Shown: in pieces, positions 40,359-40,506 of the stretch
How positions within the stretch are numbered: position 1 is the stretch's first letter
Layout: every line of letters begins with the position of its first letter
Assembly (NCBI GenBank): GCA_947476285.1
Contig: CANJPU010000052.1
Span: 1-40,506, forward strand
Direction: 5' to 3'
Length of the DNA stretch: 40,506 nucleotides
From: Comamonadaceae bacterium
Lineage (GTDB): Bacteria; Pseudomonadota; Gammaproteobacteria; Burkholderiales; Burkholderiaceae_C
Notes under the pieces: generated by a model
The model's input: the letters and a program-made list of their open reading frames with translations, nothing else
Told to the model about the DNA's origin: nothing
Databases searched by the model: none
Position numbers and translations under genes: made by a program

Positions 40359-40506
40359 TGATCTTGCCCCCGAAAAACGTACTCCATAGCTGATGTGAAA
40401 ATTCAGCAATTGGAGATCGAAGATGAGCAAGAGAAAAGACGGACAGGCCCGGGGCAAATACACCCTGGAATTCAAGCTGGAGGCGGTTCGCCTGGTCAAA
40501 GGGGGG
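40359..40506 (+). mobile_element. Left end of an IS3-family insertion sequence, cut by the window
   Basis: TGATCTTGCCCCCGAAAAAC at 40359 resembles the TGATCTTACCC-type terminal inverted repeat of IS3. A transposase OrfA start follows 64 bases later. The right end, the second frame and any target duplication lie outside the window. Confidence 0.7.
40423..40506 (+). CDS. IS3-family transposase OrfA, 5' part
   Basis: The first 28 codons read MSKRKDGQARGKYTLEFKLE and then AVRLVKGG up to the window edge, the typical N-terminus of an IS3-family helix-turn-helix OrfA. GGAG lies eight bases before the ATG at 40423. OrfA binds the element ends and is normally fused to OrfB by programmed frameshift, which cannot be seen here. 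Confidence 0.75.
   Translation, partial: MSKRKDGQARGKYTLEFKLEAVRLVKGG

Noticed and set aside
1..40506. CRISPR arrays, tRNA or rRNA genes, riboswitches
   Set aside because: No regularly spaced repeats, cloverleaf-like CCA-ended segments or conserved ribosomal RNA stretches were noticed.

Overview
The window looks like part of a high-GC betaproteobacterial chromosome, most likely Burkholderiales (Comamonadaceae or Alcaligenaceae type). The main clue is the large number of Bug-family periplasmic solute receptors (TctC-like, tripartite tricarboxylate transporter): eight intact genes and three decayed ones in 40.5 kb, with no TctA or TctB membrane subunit. The remaining genes are almost all catabolic: Fe(II)/2-oxoglutarate oxygenases, acyl-CoA enzymes, aldehyde dehydrogenases, a Baeyer-Villiger monooxygenase, an amidohydrolase and lyases. 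I see no tRNA, rRNA, CRISPR array or intact phage.

Layout. 1-882: the end of a carboxymuconolactone-decarboxylase-family gene, then debris (a Bug 3' fragment, a REP-like palindrome, an IS21-like end). 883-3861 (+): Bug plus two TauD/TfdA-type oxygenases behind a good sigma70-like promoter at 680-708. 3879-12366 (-): a long leftward cluster, in transcription order two overlapping DUF1028 genes, an SDR, two Bugs, a Baeyer-Villiger-type monooxygenase, an amidohydrolase and a Bug. 12604-14968 (+): acyl-CoA dehydrogenase and MaoC-type hydratase, facing 14973-18871 (-): Bug, SCP2-thiolase-like protein, DUF35 zinc/OB protein and class III CoA-transferase. Together these make a beta-oxidation-like set. 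18927-19193 holds a truncated copy of the DUF1028 5' end and its upstream region. 19326-21759 (+): an M20-family protein with altered metal-ligand positions, and a Bug. 21851-23291 (-): two LUD-domain paralogues, divergent from a Bug at 23542-24513.

24510-27919 holds an aldehyde dehydrogenase and two divergent phytanoyl-CoA-dioxygenase-like genes; the dehydrogenase and the leftward oxygenase share an almost identical promoter motif. 28137-32873 (+): an OYE-type flavin oxidoreductase, a Bug with an internal deletion, a TauD-like oxygenase, a beta-keto acid cleavage enzyme and a Bug pseudogene. 32998-34458 (-): a second aldehyde dehydrogenase, divergent from 34771-39899 (+): an isocitrate-lyase/PEP-mutase-family lyase, large and small aconitase-superfamily subunits, a Bug and a TauD-like oxygenase paralogous to the one at 2788. 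The right edge has decayed regulator-like sequence cut by an IS3-family element that runs out of the window.

The common plan is repeated cassettes of one receptor gene with one to four enzymes, apparently accreted and partly decaying. The points I would follow first are the aconitase-like pair whose catalytic motifs are replaced in both subunits (35684-37518), the orphan Bug expansion, the duplicated promoter segment ahead of the thiolase operon, and the M20 protein lacking canonical metal ligands.
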